Made by a program: the position numbers and the translations under genes
Shown here: one piece after another, positions 47,679 through 57,766 of the stretch
Layout of the letters: every line of letters starts with the position of its first letter
Position numbering within the stretch: the first letter of the stretch is position 1
Source: Tolypothrix campylonemoides VB511288
GTDB lineage: Bacteria > Cyanobacteriota > Cyanobacteriia > Cyanobacteriales > Nostocaceae
Reading direction: 5' to 3'
Length of the DNA stretch: 64,000 nucleotides
Assembly: GCA_000828075.3 (NCBI GenBank)
Contig: JXCB02000023.1
Span: forward strand, 1,093,929 to 1,157,928
The notes under the pieces: model-generated
What the model was told of the DNA's origin: nothing
What the model saw: only the letters and a program-made list of their open reading frames with translations
Databases searched by the model: none

Positions 47679-48913
47679 TAGACATCAGGCAGAAGACTAC
47701 ATTTAATAATCTGCAGCCCATCCAGCAAACTTTCTCCGTTACCTTCCACTACGGAGTGCATTTTACCACAGGTGTGTTTGACGTAAGAAATCCCTTATTG
47801 GCAAAAGTGATTGCTGCTGATGGGGAAGCGGGACCGAAAAAAGTCCTAGCAGTTGTAGATTCAGGATTATTACAGTCTCGGCGTCCGCTGCTTAAGCAAA
47901 TAGCTGCGTATTGCGATCGCTATTGCGAAACACTCAAACTCGCTGCTGAGCCAATCATTGTCCGAGGAGGAGAAGAAGCCAAAAACGATCCAGCTGAACT
48001 AGAGAAAATTCAGCAAATCATTGATGAAGCAGGAATTTGCCGCCACTCCTACATCTTAGGAATTGGTGGAGGTGCAATGTTGGACTTAGTTGGATATGCA
48101 GCAGCCACAGCGCATCGGGGAATTCGTCTGATTCGCATTCCAACGACAGTGTTGGCACAAAATGATTCTGGTGTCGGCGTTAAAAATGGAATCAACGCCT
48201 TTGGCAAAAAGAATTTTCTTGGCACATTCGCCCCACCCTATGCAGTTTTAAACGATTTTACCTTCTTGACTTCCCTGGATGACCGTGACTGGCGTTCTGG
48301 AATCGCAGAAGCAATAAAAGTAGCGCTGATTAAGGATGCTGACTTCTTTGAGTACATCCGTACCCACGCCCATGCACTCGTGTGTCGAGACTTGAACTCG
48401 ATGCAAAACGTTGTTTACCGCTGTGCCCAGTTGCACATGGATCACATTGCTCACAATGGAGACCCCTTTGAAAAAGGTTCATCTCGTCCATTAGATTTTG
48501 GTCATTGGGCAGCGCATAAACTTGAGCAGCTAACAAATTATAGACTACGTCATGGGGAAGCTGTAGCGATCGGCATTGCTTTAGATGCTACCTATTCGTA
48601 TCTGATAGGGCTGCTTTCTCGGTTAGAATGGCGGCGGATATTAAATACACTGTTGTCACTAGGCTTTACGTTGTACGTACCAGAACTGTCTGAAAAAATG
48701 ACAGAAGAGGAACATCCTCGTTGCTTGTTCCGAGGACTAACTGAATTTCGGGAACACCTGGGCGGAGAATTAACTGTAACGCTATTGCAACGCATAGGCA
48801 AAGGTGTTGAAGTTCACGAGGTAGACATATCTTTATTTCGCCAAGCAATTTGGCTGTTGAGCGAATTTTACGATTCCTCGTTACCCGCCACAGGTTGGCA
48901 ATGTGCTTTGTGA
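47672..48913 (+). CDS. eboD: EboD, 3-dehydroquinate-synthase-like sugar phosphate cyclase
   Basis: A 413-residue member of the sugar-phosphate cyclase superfamily. It shows the NAD-binding 'GGGAMLDLVGYAAA', 'PTTVLAQNDSGVGVKNGIN', metal-site 'GIAEAIKVALIKD' and 'LDFGHWAAHKLE', and a helical C-terminal half. The 'GHWAAH' in place of the usual 'GHTxGH', and its neighbours eboC and eboE, point to EboD, not to a second AroB. In some scytonemin clusters this gene is labelled aroB. Substrate unknown. The ATG overlaps the last codons of the DsbA-like gene. Confidence 0.88.
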   Translation: MVVDIRQKTTFNNLQPIQQTFSVTFHYGVHFTTGVFDVRNPLLAKVIAADGEAGPKKVLAVVDSGLLQSRRPLLKQIAAYCDRYCETLKLAAEPIIVRGGEEAKNDPAELEKIQQIIDEAGICRHSYILGIGGGAMLDLVGYAAATAHRGIRLIRIPTTVLAQNDSGVGVKNGINAFGKKNFLGTFAPPYAVLNDFTFLTSLDDRDWRSGIAEAIKVALIKDADFFEYIRTHAHALVCRDLNSMQNVVYRCAQLHMDHIAHNGDPFEKGSSRPLDFGHWAAHKLEQLTNYRLRHGEAVAIGIALDATYSYLIGLLSRLEWRRILNTLLSLGFTLYVPELSEKMTEEEHPRCLFRGLTEFREHLGGELTVTLLQRIGKGVEVHEVDISLFRQAIWLLSEFYDSSLPATGWQCAL

Positions 48914-49042
48914 AGCGGCTGAAATTTATAAAAAACCACAGATGGACAATAAATAAAAGTTTTTCCTCTGTCTTCCCCCCTCTCTGGTAGGGGGGAATGA
49001 GGGGGGTGGACACATATGTAGGCGTAAGCCGTGCCGTAGGCT

Positions 49043-49063
49043 ACACAGATAATTTATCTGTGT
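49043..49063. repeat. Hairpin between eboD and eboE
   Basis: Arms ACACAGAT and ATCTGTGT around AATTT. It lies in the 243-base spacer 48914-49156, which also has a C/G-rich inverted repeat near 48975-49012 (CCCCCCTCT with its complement). The spacer shows no gene. Confidence 0.5.
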
Positions 49064-49156
49064 GCATCTGCGTGCATTTGCGGTTCCAATAAACTCTGTT
49101 GAGAGTTTATTTTTGACAAGTCCAGTGAAAGGTAAAAGGCGGGACTAGAAAGAGAG

Positions 49157-50416
49157 ATGAAAATAGAAACAAATACAAATAACAGTTTTCACCTAACCTA
49201 CTGTACAAATATTCATCCTGGTGAAGAGTGGAACAAAGTCTTTGCTAACTTACAGCAATATATTCCTACACTTAAAGCACAGCTTTCTTCAGGCAAACCG
49301 TTTGGCATTGGATTGCGTTTGGCAGATGTCGCCACAAAAGAACTGCTGCAAGGAAACGCCTTGGCTAAGTTTCAGTCATGGTTAACTGATCAAGACTTAT
49401 ACGTGTTTACCTTAAATGGTTTTCCCTTCGGTGGATTTCATAGGCAAGTCGTGAAAGACCAAGTTTATGCACCGGATTGGTCAAAGCAGGAGAGGTTAGA
49501 TTATACTTTACGACTGGTAAACATCCTGGCACAACTGTTGCCTGCTGGTAAAGAGGGCAGCATTTCTACATTGCCGTTGTCATATAAGCCCTGGTTCAAA
49601 CGCAATCCACTTTTCTTAGCTTCCATTACAACCAGCGCTAGCCTCAACATAGCACGAGTGGTAGCTCAAATGGTACGTATTAAAAGCGACACGGGAAAAG
49701 TTTTGCACTTGGATCTTGAACCTGAACCAGATGGATTAATAGAAAATGCTGCTGAAGTCGTTGATTATTTCCAAACGCATTTACTGCCTATCGGTGGAGA
49801 ATATTTAGCAACGCATTTAAGGATTTCTCAACAAGCAGCTGAGGCTCTTATATTAGAACACGTGCGTGTTTGTTATGATACCTGCCATTTTGCTGTCGAG
49901 TATGAAAACCCTGTCTCGGTTTTCCAGCAATTTCAAGCCGCAGGAATTCAAATTGGTAAAATTCAAATTAGTGCTGCCTTGCAGGTGGACATCCCTACTG
50001 ATATTGAACAGCGCCGCCTGGTAAAAGAGCGGTTGTTACCTTTTGCTGAATCTACGTATTTACATCAAGTCATAGCACGCGACAGCACTGGACGGCTACG
50101 CCATTATTCAGATTTGGAAAAGGCTCTCCCAGATTTGGAGCATACTACAGATCGTGAATGGCGCATTCACTTCCACGTCCCCATTTTTATCCGCGATTAC
50201 CAGCTGTTTCAGTCTACCCAAGACGACATTTCTAATGTGTTGAATTTGCTACACAGTAATCATGCCTGCAACCACCTGGAAATTGAAACTTACACTTGGG
50301 AAGTGTTACCTCAACAGATGAAACTGGATTTAGCAGCATCAATCCAACGTGAGTATGAGTGGGTGTTATCAAAATTGTTAATGAATAGCGCCTCTTTGGA
50401 GTTGATCAACTGTTAA
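49157..50416 (+). CDS. eboE: EboE, xylose-isomerase-like TIM-barrel protein
   Basis: A 419-residue protein of the AP-endonuclease-2/xylose-isomerase-like TIM-barrel superfamily. Metal-binding candidates are 'HLDLEPEPDGLI' (Glu), 'VCYDTCHFAVEYE' (Asp/His) and 'HFHVPIF' (His pair). 'NGFPFGGFH' near residue 90 is typical of the ebo version. It is the fifth gene of the ebo set required for scytonemin monomer transfer to the periplasm; its reaction is unknown. GAGAG precedes the ATG. Confidence 0.9.
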   Translation: MKIETNTNNSFHLTYCTNIHPGEEWNKVFANLQQYIPTLKAQLSSGKPFGIGLRLADVATKELLQGNALAKFQSWLTDQDLYVFTLNGFPFGGFHRQVVKDQVYAPDWSKQERLDYTLRLVNILAQLLPAGKEGSISTLPLSYKPWFKRNPLFLASITTSASLNIARVVAQMVRIKSDTGKVLHLDLEPEPDGLIENAAEVVDYFQTHLLPIGGEYLATHLRISQQAAEALILEHVRVCYDTCHFAVEYENPVSVFQQFQAAGIQIGKIQISAALQVDIPTDIEQRRLVKERLLPFAESTYLHQVIARDSTGRLRHYSDLEKALPDLEHTTDREWRIHFHVPIFIRDYQLFQSTQDDISNVLNLLHSNHACNHLEIETYTWEVLPQQMKLDLAASIQREYEWVLSKLLMNSASLELINC

Positions 50417-51137
50417 AGGCTGTTTGTAAAGGAAGCATATTTAGTGCATTATGATTCTGTTGTGGGACGGACGTCTCGCCCGTCCTAGGCGGGCAAGATG
50501 CCATACGTGTCAACAATCACGTTCAAACCTTTATTCCACGTTGGTTTTACCCCACACGCCAGTCGCCTACGCAGAGAAAACGCCAGATCCTACAACGGGG
50601 GGAACCCCCGCAACGGACTGGCTCCCCTCCTGCAGCGCTGGCTCCCCTTAATCCCCTCCCCAAAACATCGCGGAGGGGCGGTTTTGGCACAAGACAAAAC
50701 CGGGGTGGGGTTCCGTAGAAAATCATGGAATAGCCGCTCTACTACTAAATTGATAATAAATTTATTCACACTACATTTTGACACTCTCAGGGCTAAAGCC
50801 ACGCTCGATTCTTTAAGAGGCGAACCTCTAGGGCGGCATCAATTGCCCCTACTCTCTCAAGGTTTCCCTATTGAGTCTACTTTTATGCTTGTTGGTTCAC
50901 TCTCTTAATAGTTTTTGCTGTGGGGGCTAGAAGCAGACTACTTAAAGTAGCAAGTTGTCATTTCGACAAAAACCGTCATTTAACTGAACGTCCCGCCACG
51001 CTTGAATTTCACCAGTCTATTAAGGTCTTTGTGGTTATTCAAATTTTATCATTTTTCTTGACTGGTGCTAAAGCACCCGTGTCGTTTTTCCTCCCAGACC
51101 TAAAGGTACTGGGTTTCCAAACTCCCGCGAGGTTTTT
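50417..51137. other. Repeat-rich spacer between eboE and eboF
   Basis: 720 bases without a gene. At 50459-50487 a GTGGGACGG..CGTCTCGCCCGTCC block matches, inverted, one near 28550. At 50563-50660 there is a palindromic element with CCTCCTGCAGCGCTGG, shared with the ABC ATPase gene at 23121. A further inverted pair, GGTTTTG with CAAAACC, occurs around 50680-50702. Open frames here (for example 50498-50908) have no family signature. Confidence 0.55.
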
Positions 51138-52505
51138 ATGAATAAAACAGTTGTTCTCAACGTTGTAGGATTGTCACCCAGCCTGTTAGGGGAGCATACA
51201 CCATTGCTGTCAAGTTGGGCGGCTTCTGGGAAAGTGGTTCCAGTTGCACCCGTGTTACCTGCTGTCACTTGCACAGCTCAAACAACTTATCTGACAGGAA
51301 AGTTGCCAAATGAACATGGGATTGTTGCTAATGGCTGGTATTTTCGCGACGAGTGCGAAGTAAAATTTTGGCGACAGTCTAACAAACTTGTACAAGCTCC
51401 TAAAGTGTGGGATATGGCACGCTCGCTTGACCCATCTTTCACCTGCGCCAATTTGTTCTGGTGGTACAATATGTACTCGTCAGCGGATTATACAGTGACC
51501 CCCCGACCAATGTATCCGGCTGATGGTAGAAAATTGCCTGATATTTACACACAACCACAAGAATGGCGATCGCCCCTCCAGTCCGAACTCGGTCAGTTTC
51601 CTCTGTTCAATTTCTGGGGTCCCAACACATCGATTGCTTCTACCCAGTGGATCGCTTCTTCAGCAAAGTGGGTGGAAGAACGCAAAAACCCGACGCTGAC
51701 ACTGATTTATCTACCTCATCTAGATTATTGCTTACAAAAGTTTGGTCCTGAAGATAACCGAGTCACCAAGGATTTACAAGAAATTGATGCTGTTTGTGGC
51801 GATTTGATTCAATACTACGAAAATCGCGGCGCTCAAGTTATTGTTTTGTCAGAATACGGTATCACACCCGTCTCGCAACCCGTTCACCTCAATCGGCTAC
51901 TGCGGGAAAATGGTTTGCTAACGGTGCGCGAAGAATTGGGGCGAGAACTACTTGATCCAGGAGCAAGTAAGGCATTTGCCGTCGCTGACCATCAAATTGC
52001 TCATGTTTATGTCAACGATCCATTTTACATACCCAAAGTGCGATCGCTCTTAGAAGACACTCAAGGCGTTGCTCAAGTTTTAGGTGAAGACGAAAAGCCA
52101 GGTTATGGTTTGGATCACACAAGGTCAGGAGAATTGGTGGCGATCGCTCATCCAGATGCTTGGTTTACATACTACTACTGGCTTGATGACAATAGAGCAC
52201 CAGATTTTGCCAGAACAGTTGATATTCATCGTAAGCCTGGCTATGATCCTGTAGAATTATTCGTTGATCCCCGTATTAAACTTCCCAAATTACAAATCGG
52301 TTTAAAACTTCTGAAAAAGCAGCTTGGTTTTCGCTACTTAATGGATGTTATTCCCTTAGATGCTAGCTTAGTACGCGGTTCTCATGGTTGCGTTACTGCT
52401 CCTGAAAATGGACCGTTGTTTATGACCCATCAAACTCAGTTACTTGAGTCTGAATCAATCGCAGCGACAGATGTTTGTAATTTAATCCTCCGACATCTTC
52501 ATTAG
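51138..52505 (+). CDS. eboF: EboF, alkaline-phosphatase-superfamily phosphodiesterase
   Basis: A 455-residue protein of the nucleotide pyrophosphatase/phosphodiesterase branch of the alkaline phosphatase superfamily. The nucleophile Thr/Ser lies in 'VTCTAQTTYLTGKLPNEHGI', and later metal ligands are in 'LPHLDYCLQKFGPED', 'LSEYGI' and 'RGSHGC'. The first metal Asp of the usual 'DG' motif is not obvious ('VVGLSPSLLG' occupies that place), as in other EboF proteins I recall. There is no signal peptide, so it should be cytoplasmic. It ends the ebo set in this locus. Substrate unknown. Confidence 0.88.
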   Translation: MNKTVVLNVVGLSPSLLGEHTPLLSSWAASGKVVPVAPVLPAVTCTAQTTYLTGKLPNEHGIVANGWYFRDECEVKFWRQSNKLVQAPKVWDMARSLDPSFTCANLFWWYNMYSSADYTVTPRPMYPADGRKLPDIYTQPQEWRSPLQSELGQFPLFNFWGPNTSIASTQWIASSAKWVEERKNPTLTLIYLPHLDYCLQKFGPEDNRVTKDLQEIDAVCGDLIQYYENRGAQVIVLSEYGITPVSQPVHLNRLLRENGLLTVREELGRELLDPGASKAFAVADHQIAHVYVNDPFYIPKVRSLLEDTQGVAQVLGEDEKPGYGLDHTRSGELVAIAHPDAWFTYYYWLDDNRAPDFARTVDIHRKPGYDPVELFVDPRIKLPKLQIGLKLLKKQLGFRYLMDVIPLDASLVRGSHGCVTAPENGPLFMTHQTQLLESESIAATDVCNLILRHLH

Positions 52506-53610
52506 AACTTTAACAGGGACTGGGAGTACAGACGCCCTGCGCCCTTCGCTCTCTACGGATTGGGGACTGGGGATTGGGGATTAGGGCTTCGCGGCTCGAC
52601 TAAGTTTTGCCGAACGTCCGAACCCCTCGCCGAACTCCGAACGGATTGGGGTAGTGGTATATCAAACGAAAAATTATATCCGGGGAAATATTGACCGTTA
52701 CCAAGTCGGGAGCATTTCCCCCAACAGCCGTCCCTAATACCCAGAAACACCGTGGCATTCCTCCTGACTTTTCAGGTCATGTGGAAAAGTCCACAAAAAA
52801 TCTAACTTTCTTTCCCTAAAATTCACGCGTCTCTCTCCGCAATAAAAGCTGCTCCTCTTACCTCCCCTCTTACGGGAGGGTTAGGGAGAGGTGGAGAGAG
52901 AAATAGAAGCGAGGTTTTCCAGAAAAAAGTGAAAAGTAAGGGCATTCTCCCCCACCAACGAGTACGTATGGTGGGCGACCAGTTGAATTTAAGGCTGATC
53001 ACTTCTTGGGAGGACTTCGCCCATTGTGGATGATTATGGTTTTTTATATAAAATAGCACATATAGTATCATAATAAATACTTGCTTTGCAATCTGCTCAA
53101 TCATCTATTTCTAAAGAAAGAAAAATTTCTAACCCTGGGTGGAAGCGGCAAAACATCTTCATCCTTTGCAAGGGATTATACTTAAGTATCAAAGTAAAAC
53201 CAAAAAAATTGACACAACTATCAAAAAATTGTTCATGTATCAATGCTTAACATTTAGATACGCTAATCTCATACCGAGTAGCATTCAAATCTAAATGTTT
53301 GCCGTTCTGTTTTGACTGTTGATGGTAATCTGTTACCTATTTGAATGCAAGATGGTATAAAAACAGGTTTGCTGGTTCGTTTTCTATTGGCAATACGGTT
53401 CTTATTCAAATAGATAACTACAATAAGAGGCACTTGGAGACAAGTTATGTATCCTCCTTTTTGCTCCCAGTTCTTTGTTGTATTATCTTTGTGCTACGAG
53501 TTTTTGTGATTGAAATTGATAAAAACACAAAACTCATGGAAAGTCAATGGTCAAAAAATTGACTATTGGCTGATGACTCATGACTCATGACTACTTCACA
53601 GAAATTGCCC
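52506..53610. promoter_or_regulatory. Spacer and possible control region upstream of trpE
   Basis: About 1.1 kb without a gene. The left part has GGGGATTGGGGA-type tandem repeats (52557-52590) and G+C-rich blocks. The middle is ordinary. The right part contains two interleaved inverted repeats: AACATTTAGAT (53249-53259) with ATCTAAATGTT (53289-53299), and GCATTCAAAT (53281-53290) with ATTTGAATGC (53339-53348). They could form alternative hairpins in a leader RNA or bind a regulator of the trp section. ATGACTC repeats reach into the trpE start region. Confidence 0.45.
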
Positions 53611-55812
53611 ATGATTGTTGATTCTCACTCGTACACAACTCTTGGCGGCATAAGTGTATCTCGCGCCATCAGCGAAGTACAGATGGACACGGCTCTAGAT
53701 GAAATCTTGTTTCACTTAGACTCCCAGCGTGGCGGTTTGCTTAAAAGCAGCTATGAATATCCAGGGCGATACAAAAGATGGGCGATTGGATTTGTCAATC
53801 CACCATTGGAATTAACAACACGCGAGAGAACATTCACGCTAAGAGCGCTCAACAACAGAGGCAAAGTGCTTCTACCAGTACTTTTTAACCGATTGTCAGC
53901 GCATTCTCAACTACAGGAAGTCAAGTTAAACAATGATTGCATCGTTGGCTTTGTGCAGCGAGCAGTCCAACTGTTTGCAGAAGAAGAGCGTAGTAAGCAA
54001 CCCTCAGCTTTTACAGTTATCCGTGATATTCTCCATGCTTTTTCTAGTGATGAAGACGAGCATCTAGGACTGTATGGAGCGTTTGGATATGACTTGGTGT
54101 TTCAGTTTGAGCCAATTCCTCAGCGTCTGGAACGTCCTGTTGATCAACGGGATTTGGTACTGTACTTACCAGACGAACTGATAGTTGTTGACTACTACTT
54201 ACAACAAGCATATCGTGTACAGTACGAGTTTGAAACAGCGCACGGCACTACCACAAACCTTCCACGAACAGGAGAATCTATTGATTATAAAGGAGAGCGT
54301 CGTGTTCCGGCTCAAGCATCTGACCATGAGCCAGGAGAATATGCAAACCAAGTAGAAGTCGCACTAGATTACTTCCGTCGCGGAGACTTATTTGAAGTTG
54401 TTCCTTCTCAAAGCTTCTTTGAATCCTGCTCTGAAGCACCCAGCAAACTATTTCAAACATTACAACAAATTAATCCCAGTCCTTATGGGTTTATATTTAA
54501 TTTAGGTGGAGAATACATTATCGGTGCCTCTCCAGAAATGTTTGTACGAGTTGAAGGTAGGCGCGTAGAGACTTGTCCAATTAGTGGGACGATTAGCCGA
54601 GGACAAGATGCTCTCGATGATGCAGAGCAAATTCGTCAACTTCTCAATTCTGGTAAAGAAGAAGCAGAATTGACCATGTGTACCGACGTGGATCGCAATG
54701 ACAAATCGCGAATCTGCGAACCTGGCTCAGTACAAGTGATTGGTCGTCGCCAAATAGAATTGTATAGCCATTTGATCCATACAGTGGATCATGTCGAGGG
54801 ATTACTACGACCTGAGTTTGATGCTTTGGATGCGTTTTTGAGCCATACTTGGGCAGTCACAGTGACAGGCGCACCCAAACGCTCAGCTATGCAATTTCTC
54901 GAAAACCACGAACGTAGTGCTCGACGCTGGTATGGTGGAGCCGTTGGTTACTTAAGCTTCAATGGCGATTTTAACACTGGATTGATTTTGCGAACCATTC
55001 GGCTAAAAAACTCAATCGCCGAGGTGAGAGTTGGCGCGACAATTCTGTATGACTCCTTGCCTTCAGCAGAAGAACAAGAGACAATGACCAAAGGAGCAGC
55101 TTTATTTGAGACAATTCGCCGCGCCAATCAGGGAATAAAACCGGAAGAATGCAGCCCAATTAAATTAAGCGCTTGCATTCCCAACGTCGAGTCTGGTAAG
55201 CGGATCTTACTGATTGACTACGAAGACTCATTTGTTCACACACTCGCAAATTATATCCGCCAAACTGGCGCTCAAGTCACCACACTACGTCATGGGTTCT
55301 CAGAATCGTTGTTTGACGCAGAACGCCCAGACTTAGTTGTATTCTCTCCTGGTCCTGGTAAGCCCACTGATTTTCGTGTTCCAGAAACTGTGCAAGCTTG
55401 CTTGCGTCGGCAAATTCCGATTTTTGGAGTCTGTTTGGGACTACAAGGCATTGTTGAATCGTTTGGTGGAGAACTAGGAGTTCTCAACTATCCTCAACAC
55501 GGTAAATCTTCACGGATTTCTGTCAGCGATTCAAATTCTGTTCTCTTCAAGAATTTACCACAATCATTTTCTGTCGGTAGATACCATTCCTTGTTTGCCC
55601 TACCGCAGAAATTGCCAGCACAACTGAAGATAACAGCAATTTCAGATGACGATGTGATCATGGCAATTGAGCATCAAACACTTCCTGTAGCAGCTGTGCA
55701 GTTTCATCCAGAATCGATCATGACTCTAGCAGGAGAACTTGGTCTGGCAATCATCAAAAATGTAGTACGTGCCTACACCCAAACTGAAGAGTCAATAGTC
55801 ATTAGTCATTAG
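53611..55812 (+). CDS. trpE: Fused anthranilate synthase (TrpE-TrpG)
   Basis: Makes anthranilate from chorismate and glutamine, feeding tryptophan to ScyB. I start at ATG 53611 because related cyanobacterial fusions begin 'M-I-x-D-S-H-S-Y'; ATG 53587 lies in an ATGACTC repeat and would add eight residues. The TrpE half ends near residue 510 and shows 'EVVPSQSFF', 'GASPEMFVRVEGR', 'GTISRG', 'DRNDKSRICEPG' and 'GAPKRSAMQFLE'. The glutaminase half has 'FSPGPGKP', nucleophile Cys in 'GVCLGLQG' and 'QFHPES'. The feedback motif reads 'LLKSSYEYPGRY', not the enteric LLES. The last codons are repeat-encoded (Ser-Ile-Val-Ile-Ser-His). Confidence 0.95.
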   Translation: MIVDSHSYTTLGGISVSRAISEVQMDTALDEILFHLDSQRGGLLKSSYEYPGRYKRWAIGFVNPPLELTTRERTFTLRALNNRGKVLLPVLFNRLSAHSQLQEVKLNNDCIVGFVQRAVQLFAEEERSKQPSAFTVIRDILHAFSSDEDEHLGLYGAFGYDLVFQFEPIPQRLERPVDQRDLVLYLPDELIVVDYYLQQAYRVQYEFETAHGTTTNLPRTGESIDYKGERRVPAQASDHEPGEYANQVEVALDYFRRGDLFEVVPSQSFFESCSEAPSKLFQTLQQINPSPYGFIFNLGGEYIIGASPEMFVRVEGRRVETCPISGTISRGQDALDDAEQIRQLLNSGKEEAELTMCTDVDRNDKSRICEPGSVQVIGRRQIELYSHLIHTVDHVEGLLRPEFDALDAFLSHTWAVTVTGAPKRSAMQFLENHERSARRWYGGAVGYLSFNGDFNTGLILRTIRLKNSIAEVRVGATILYDSLPSAEEQETMTKGAALFETIRRANQGIKPEECSPIKLSACIPNVESGKRILLIDYEDSFVHTLANYIRQTGAQVTTLRHGFSESLFDAERPDLVVFSPGPGKPTDFRVPETVQACLRRQIPIFGVCLGLQGIVESFGGELGVLNYPQHGKSSRISVSDSNSVLFKNLPQSFSVGRYHSLFALPQKLPAQLKITAISDDDVIMAIEHQTLPVAAVQFHPESIMTLAGELGLAIIKNVVRAYTQTEESIVISH

Positions 55813-55826
55813 TCAAGAGTCAAGGG
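55795..55826. repeat. Tandem AGTCATT repeat across the trpE stop
   Basis: Copies of GTCAATA/GTCATTA/GTCAAGA run through the final codons and stop of trpE into the spacer. After them come C/T-rich CTCCCTCC runs up to trpC. Confidence 0.7.
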
Positions 55827-55893
55827 TGACGAGTTATCATTTCTCCTCTCCCTTCCTCCCTCTCTCCCTCCCTCCCCTATCTCCCCCAAATAC

Positions 55894-56730
55894 ATGAGTT
55901 ACTCAGGCGCTACTACAAATGTCCGTCCACGCCACATCCTCGAAGAGATTGTGTGGTATAAAAAGCAAGAAGTCGCACAAATGAGGCAAGAACTGCCATT
56001 AGCGACTTTGCAAGAACAGTTAACTGCTGCTCCAACTGTACGAGATTTCTTAGCTGCTTTAAAGCAAAGTCCCCATAACCCAAGCCTGATTGCAGAGGTC
56101 AAGAAAGCATCACCAAGTCGTGGAGTTCTGCGTGCTGATTTTGACCCAGTGGCGATCGCCTCTGCATATGAACAAGGTGGCGCAGCTTGTCTCTCGGTTC
56201 TGACTGACTCTAAGTTCTTTCAAGGCAGTTTTGACAACTTGCGTAAAATCAGGCAGCAAGTCGCACTTCCACTTTTGTGCAAAGAGTTTATCATTGATAT
56301 CTACCAAATTTATTATGCACGGGTTGCAGGTGCAGATGCTGTACTGCTGATTGCTGCTATCCTGTCAGATGAGGAACTCCAAGACTTTTTGCGCGTGATT
56401 CACGATTTGGGGATGAAAGCTTTGGTAGAAGTTCATACCTTAGCGGAACTGGATCGAGTGCTAAAGCTTGAGGATTTGCGCTTGGTGGGGATCAATAATC
56501 GTAATCTAGAAGATTTTACGGTGGATCTTGGACTCACTGCCCAACTACTCGAACAGCGGCGATCGCACTTGCAAAGCTTCGGTATTACCATCGTAAGTGA
56601 ATCTGGTATATATACCTCTGCAGATTTATCTCTTGTGGCTGAGGCGGGTGCCCGTGCTGTTCTGGTAGGAGAGTCATTAGTGAAACAAGCTGATTTAGAG
56701 CAGGCTGTGCGTAGTCTACTCAACTCCTAG
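55894..56730 (+). CDS. trpC: Indole-3-glycerol phosphate synthase
   Basis: Closes the indole ring in tryptophan synthesis, from carboxyphenylaminodeoxyribulose phosphate. A 278-residue TIM barrel with '[15 protein letters not shown]' at the start, '[11 protein letters not shown]' (catalytic Lys), '[13 protein letters not shown]', 'LLCKEFIID', '[14 protein letters not shown]' and 'VSESGI', all typical. It is the second gene of the trp section of the scytonemin locus and probably a paralogue of a housekeeping trpC elsewhere. It is followed after 28 bases by the MDR oxidoreductase gene. Confidence 0.95.
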   Translation: MSYSGATTNVRPRHILEEIVWYKKQEVAQMRQELPLATLQEQLTAAPTVRDFLAALKQSPHNPSLIAEVKKASPSRGVLRADFDPVAIASAYEQGGAACLSVLTDSKFFQGSFDNLRKIRQQVALPLLCKEFIIDIYQIYYARVAGADAVLLIAAILSDEELQDFLRVIHDLGMKALVEVHTLAELDRVLKLEDLRLVGINNRNLEDFTVDLGLTAQLLEQRRSHLQSFGITIVSESGIYTSADLSLVAEAGARAVLVGESLVKQADLEQAVRSLLNS

Positions 56731-56758
56731 CAGTCACAGTGACAAAGGAAAAATAGCC

Positions 56759-57718
56759 ATGAAAGCTATGGTGATAACGGGCTTCGGAGGTCCAGAAGTT
56801 TTTGCTCAAACAGAGGTGGATAAACCGATACCAGGTAAAAACGAAGTTCTGGTCAAGGTTTATGCAACTTCAGTGAATCCCGCTGACTGTGGGGTACGTC
56901 AAGGACTTTTTGGACCAAGGATAAAACTACCTGCAATTCTTGGCTACGACGTTTCAGGAGTCGTTGAGGCAATTGGAGAAAACGTCAGAGATTTTCAGGT
57001 GGGTGACGAAGTCTATTACGCCATAGGACTCCTAGATGGTCAGGGTGCAAATGCCGAATACAATGTAGCAAATGAGTCGATTGTTGCTAAAAAACCCGCA
57101 AACTTATCGCATACAGAAGCGGCGAGTGTGCCGGTGGCTGGCGGTACGGCGTGGGCTGCTTTGTTCGACAGAGCAAGTATTCAAGTAGGCGAGTCCGTAC
57201 TGATTCACGGTGGCGCAGGAGGTGTAGGTTCTTTCGCCATCCAAATTGCCAAAGCAGCAGGTGCTTATGTTTACACAACTTGCGGCAGTTATGATTTTGA
57301 TTTGGTAAAGTCTATCGGTGCAGATAGAGTTATTGACTACCGCAACGAAAACTTTATCGATATTATCATGAAAGAAACGGGTGGTGAAGGAGTCGATGTC
57401 ACTTTTTCTACCGTACCAGGCGAACTTTTAGCCCAAAGCTTGACAGTCACTAGAGTTGATGGTCGCGCTGTCACTGTCACAGGCGTACAAGGTGACTTCA
57501 GCCCTGCTACTTTCAAAAATATTACAGTTCACTTTGTACACTTAGAAAATGCCCGCCCTAAACTCGAAACTTTGAAAAAGCTGATTGAACGGGGTCAAAT
57601 CAAACCTGTGGTTGGAATGACCTTTCCACTCAATCAAGTTGCCCAGGCTCATCAAAAACTTGAGGAAGGGGGCGCTAGTGTACACGGTAAGATTGTTGTA
57701 CAAGTTGCTGGCTCGTAA
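56759..57718 (+). CDS. MDR-family NADPH:quinone-reductase-like oxidoreductase
   Basis: A 319-residue medium-chain dehydrogenase/reductase of the zinc-free quinone-oxidoreductase type: 'VKVYATSVNPADCGVRQG', 'GYDVSGVVEAIGENV', and the cofactor loop 'HGGAGGVGSFAIQIAK'. Zinc-binding Cys clusters are absent. It lies between trpC and trpA, where I recall a tyrosinase gene in Nostoc punctiforme. It may act in redox tailoring of scytonemin or detoxify quinones, or be a passenger; only the position suggests a link. AAAGGAAAA precedes the ATG. Confidence 0.88.
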   Translation: MKAMVITGFGGPEVFAQTEVDKPIPGKNEVLVKVYATSVNPADCGVRQGLFGPRIKLPAILGYDVSGVVEAIGENVRDFQVGDEVYYAIGLLDGQGANAEYNVANESIVAKKPANLSHTEAASVPVAGGTAWAALFDRASIQVGESVLIHGGAGGVGSFAIQIAKAAGAYVYTTCGSYDFDLVKSIGADRVIDYRNENFIDIIMKETGGEGVDVTFSTVPGELLAQSLTVTRVDGRAVTVTGVQGDFSPATFKNITVHFVHLENARPKLETLKKLIERGQIKPVVGMTFPLNQVAQAHQKLEEGGASVHGKIVVQVAGS

Positions 57719-57766
57719 TTAGGGCTTAAACCCTTACGACAAATTCAATATCCATTACTTAGGTGC

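Noticed and set aside
47672-48913. Annotation as a second 3-dehydroquinate synthase (AroB)
   Set aside because: The metal-site motif and the ebo neighbours fit EboD better; the dehydroquinate synthase reaction is not supported by the changed motif.
50498-50908. 136-codon reading frame between eboE and eboF
   Set aside because: It runs through palindromic repetitive elements and has no protein-like conservation pattern.
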